Below, piece after piece: positions 48,158 through 64,000 of a stretch of 64,000 nt of DNA. The notes under the pieces were generated by a model. The model saw only the letters and a list, made by a program, of their open reading frames with translations, was not told the origin of the DNA and did not search any database. Location of the stretch: assembly GCA_030340625.1 (NCBI GenBank), contig JAOPHQ010004603.1, positions 42,501 to 106,500 on the forward strand. Direction: 5' to 3'. The position numbers were made by a program, and so were the translations under genes. Positions within the stretch are counted from its first letter, which is position 1; each line of letters opens with the position of its first letter. This DNA comes from Merluccius polli. Taxonomy: Eukaryota > Chordata > Actinopteri > Gadiformes > Merlucciidae.

Positions 48158-49418
48158 GTAATGCCTACCTCCTCCTCCTCTCTTCTGTAGACAGGGACCA
48201 TCTCCGGGGGTGAAACCTTCAACCATGTCAAAAGAAAGCCACAAAAGGGGGCCCCAAACTGTCCAACAGCTGATATTAGTTTGAAATTGACCAGAGGCAA
48301 TATTTTGTTATATAAAGAATAAAATAATGATGCCAAGAATAATCGTCAATCCAAATTACAGCCATTAATAAAGAGAACATGTATTGCACTTATTTCCTGA
48401 AACCAAATTCTAATTAATTAAATTAAAACCATTTATTGTAACCTAAGTTTATTTAACTCCATAAATCTTAGGAATGAATTAATGCCGCTGCCCCTGCTGG
48501 AGGTAGTTGTGTTTTAATTGTTTAATTGGCTCATTCAGGAGTAGGTCAATTTGGAATTGTAGCTCACAGTTAGCCTGCTTCCAGTGGCTTTCACTTTGAT
48601 GACTTTGAATGTTTACTGACAACACACTGCTCTCTATCTTACTCTATCGTGTGCCCCATGCTGCCTATTCTTCTGTGTTGGGGAAATGTTTAATAGTAAC
48701 AAACCAAGAGATGATACTTGATGCACATTGTCATAGTTTTTTTTCATAGTTTTTCCAATCCAGTTAAAAAATCATCTAGTCACGTGGCATTATAATGTCA
48801 CTCACTGAATATGTACTTGAGAGTTGACATTTTATAACATGTTCTGACATTTTGTAACATGTTCTGCCTGTGAAGTTTAAGACTGTAGTCGAACACTTGA
48901 GTTCTAAGAAACATCTTTTGTCGTCTCTTGGTTAGGGCTGGACAATCATTTGCGCTGACTGTTATTCCTCTGACACATGGACTAAATATGCACTCTGCGT
49001 TCACAAAGTGTCATACTCTCCAGTCACAAAGTGTCATAATCATGTAACAGGGAAGGGTTGGTCGGTTGCACTCCTTAAAACCAAGAGGTTGAAATCAAAC
49101 TGTTGCAACAGTGAGTTAATTAGAATTCCAAAGCTGGTTCATGTTGTTGGACACAGCTTAACTGTCTCTGAAACGCTTTCATGTCCATCCAGTAAGTTTG
49201 GTTCTCACTGTGTAGAGTAAGAGTGCATACAACATGTCACGATCAATCCTATTCCTTATTTGGATGTGGATAAACTTGTTGGGAGCTCCTTTTTTTTCCT
49301 GCCGGGTGGTTGAACTACTTTGATGAAGTCGTGTTGAGGCTGGTTGGCCCTCTTTTTGTCCTTTTTTACCACCATCTTTGTCGTATCATTTTGCCATCAT
49401 GCATCAGTGGTTCCCTGC

Positions 49419-49560
<142 letters not shown>

Positions 49561-49806
49561 TATTTGTGACGGACAGTGTTGGTTATCTCTGACTCTCTCT
49601 CTCTGACTCTCTCTCTTCCTCTGTCCCTTTGTCTCTCACTCACTTTTATGATTCGCTTTTTCACTGTTTTTCTTTCATATGTTGCCCATATTCTAATCTC
49701 CACCTTCCTCATAAGCTCCACTTTTAAATCTATCCTCTTCCTCCTCCTCCATCCCTCTTTTCTTTTCTCTTGTCCATTGTCTCTGCCCTTCCCCCTCCTT
49801 TCCCAG

Positions 49807-62402
<12,596 letters not shown>

Positions 62403-62421
62403 GTAACACGCATACACACAT

Positions 62422-62540
62422 CAGGTTAGATTAGATTACATTTGGTTGGGTTAGGTTAGATTGTTAGATTAGGTTAGATTATATTAGATTAGGTTGGATT
62501 ACATTAGATTAGGTTGGATTACATTAGATTAGGTTGGATT
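62422..62540. repeat. TTAGATTAGGTTGGATTACA minisatellite
   Basis: Imperfect repeats of AGATTAGGTT and GGATTACATT, interrupted by the transposon 62541-63565 and resumed at 63566-63600. Confidence 0.85.
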
Positions 62541-63565
62541 CAGGGATTAAAGTTTTCCGGCACCGTGCCGGATTTCCGGCGTGCAGCGTCTGGCTGTGAA
62601 AATAAGTCTTATATTTAAAAAAAACCTTTCCATATCATCCCTATAGATTTCGAGTGAATGCGTTCATCTGCCAATTAAAGCTGAACGATTTATCGTTTTC
62701 TGATCGAAATTGCGATTTCAGACAACGTGATCACATGATCGCCAAAGCCGCGGTTTTCCTGACTGACCCGAGATCTGTTGTGCCAACTATTTTACACATA
62801 GCCTGCATTCCGTAAAATAGCACGTCGGTCATTTGTGAGTATTTCGGTTTTGAGGCTGCAGACGTGCACCAGAAACAGGTACTGTGACCCGTCGCGCTAA
62901 AGTTGCAACATCCAGCGGAAACATAACCAAATTATACCGGCACTTGAAAAATCACCGGGCTTTTGCATGACGAGTGCATGATGAAAAAGTCCGGTGAAAA
63001 GTCTAGCGCTGAAGTCACTAACAGGCGGACTGCGGTCCGGGTCCGGACCCAGACGCCGTCCTATGCGGACCCAGACCTATAATCAATAAACTATTGAGGG
63101 ATTCTACATTATGACGGGGCGCTTCTATTTTAACCAGCGCAGCATTTCTAGTCTTTCTACGACATTTGCTTAGTGGACCTTACAGACCAATTGCATGCGA
63201 GTGAAGCGTCCCACGTGACGCTGCTCAGCCAATCAAATGTGTGTAAACAAAAGCGCGACTCTGAATACTAATGTCTGGTTACGATAGGGGGTGCTGATGT
63301 TATTTTAACTCAGGGAAATGAATTGTGTATATGCATAGTATTAAATACTGATATTAAACAGCATTTGTAAAGGAGTTTAGCCAGTTCAATTATTTATTTA
63401 TTTTTCTCAGAAAGTTTGGGGAGGGCCTTCCTCCGTTTCCTCAATGGCAGAGCCTCCTCTGGTCCACGCCACACGATGACCCCCCTACCACCACCACGCA
63501 CCACCCACCACCACCCACATAAAAAATAAGTTCAGGCTCAGGTTTTTTTTTTGCTTTAACCCCTG
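62541..63565. mobile_element. Second CAGGGRTTAAAG transposon, 6-bp TSD
   Basis: The left end CAGGGATTAAAG and the right end CTTTAACCCCTG are flanked by TGGATT on both sides (62535-62540 and 63566-63571). The last 20 bp resemble those of the 58599-60697 copy. The interior has no clear transposase frame. The flanking AGGTTGGATT repeats make part of the TSD ambiguous. Confidence 0.7.
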
Positions 63566-63603
63566 TGGATTACATTAGGTTAGATTAGGTTGGGTAAAGG
63601 ATG

Positions 63604-63663
63604 GGCTGGAGAGAGCTGGACTCTGTGCATGCAGCAGGTAAAACACACATCAGATTAGATTAT
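63604..63663 (+). pseudogene. Partial duplicate of the amot exon 62253-62402 (3' end and donor)
   Basis: GGGCTGGAGAGAGCTGGACT, then CTGTGCATGCAGCAGGTAAA and ACACACATCAGATTAGATTA, matches 62370-62450 across the exon end, donor site and start of the intron. Two short deletions remove codons. No acceptor or upstream exon part is present, so it cannot act as a full exon. Confidence 0.75.
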
Positions 63664-63829
63664 ATATACAAACTTGACTGGATTAGGTGATAATCGATTA
63701 TTTTAGGGTACTTAATGAACCCACGGGGGGCAGGGGGATTATAACAGTATAAGATTGTAGTATAATGCACATATTTTTACGTACTTCTTATTTTCTAATT
63801 TCTTATAATTTTTCTATGCTTATATATAT

Positions 63830-64000
63830 ACAGTATATATACACTCACCGGCCACGTTATTAGGTACACCTGTCCAACTGCTCGTTAACGCAAATTTCTA
63901 ATCAGCCAATCACATGGCAGCAACTCAATGCATTTAGGCATGTAGACATGGTCAGGACGATCTGCTGCAGTTCAAACCGAGCATCAGAATGGGGAAGAAA
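63830..64000. mobile_element. Known-type fish dispersed repeat (ACTCACCGGCCACGTTATTA...), runs off the window
   Basis: ATATATACAGTATATATACA then CTCACCGGCCACGTTATTAG and GTACACCTGTCCAACTGCTC is a sequence I recognise as very abundant in fish genomes. Its class is not certain from this part. Confidence 0.6.

Overview
The window is vertebrate nuclear DNA, almost certainly from a teleost fish. All protein genes are split by GT-AG introns, their products match vertebrate families at family-typical lengths, and the spaces between exons are filled with very long (GT)n/(CA)n tracts and fish-type short inverted-repeat transposons. The unusual load of dinucleotide arrays over 100 bp would fit a cod-like (gadiform) genome, but that is an inference. 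No bacterial, viral or CRISPR content was found.

Layout. 1-3.4 kb: no gene seen, one minisatellite. 3.88-8.69 kb, minus strand: rab24, eight coding exons giving 203 aa, with non-coding 5' exons up to about 9.4 kb. 9.83-11.77 kb, plus: pgrmc1, three exons, 181 aa, divergently arranged with rab24 around a GC-rich, CRE-containing spacer. 14.21-14.32 kb, minus: intron-containing tRNA-Leu(CAA). 14.61-16.35 kb, plus: cox7b, three exons, 78 aa. 18.22-27.67 kb, plus: pgk1, eleven exons, 417 aa. 29.8-62.4 kb, plus: angiomotin (amot), six core coding exons reaching the right side of the window; the 3' part of the gene lies outside. Upstream of the core, five small exons encode a SAM domain and a linker that read in phase into the angiomotin frame.

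Mobile DNA is dense and often nested. Several elements can be bounded to the base by target-site duplications (TSDs). Three have 8-bp TSDs of hAT type or compatible: 6329-6834, 33887-35809 and 60120-60615. One has an 8-bp TSD and a THAP-exon relic, so is P-element-like (17478-17930). One has a 3-bp TTA TSD, Harbinger-like (52929-53826). Two related elements have 6-bp TSDs (58599-60697 and 62541-63565). A LINE reverse-transcriptase fragment sits inside another inverted-repeat element in a rab24 intron.

How the genes relate: they are not an operon-like unit. pgk1 is glycolytic, cox7b is a respiratory-chain subunit, pgrmc1 is a haem-binding ER membrane protein, rab24 is an autophagy-linked GTPase, and amot is a junction/Hippo scaffold. 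pgrmc1, cox7b, pgk1 and amot all have human orthologues on Xq, so this looks like a conserved linkage block joined to rab24. The observation most worth a second look is the SAM-domain exon set joined in frame to angiomotin, with two candidate promoters 2.7 kb apart.
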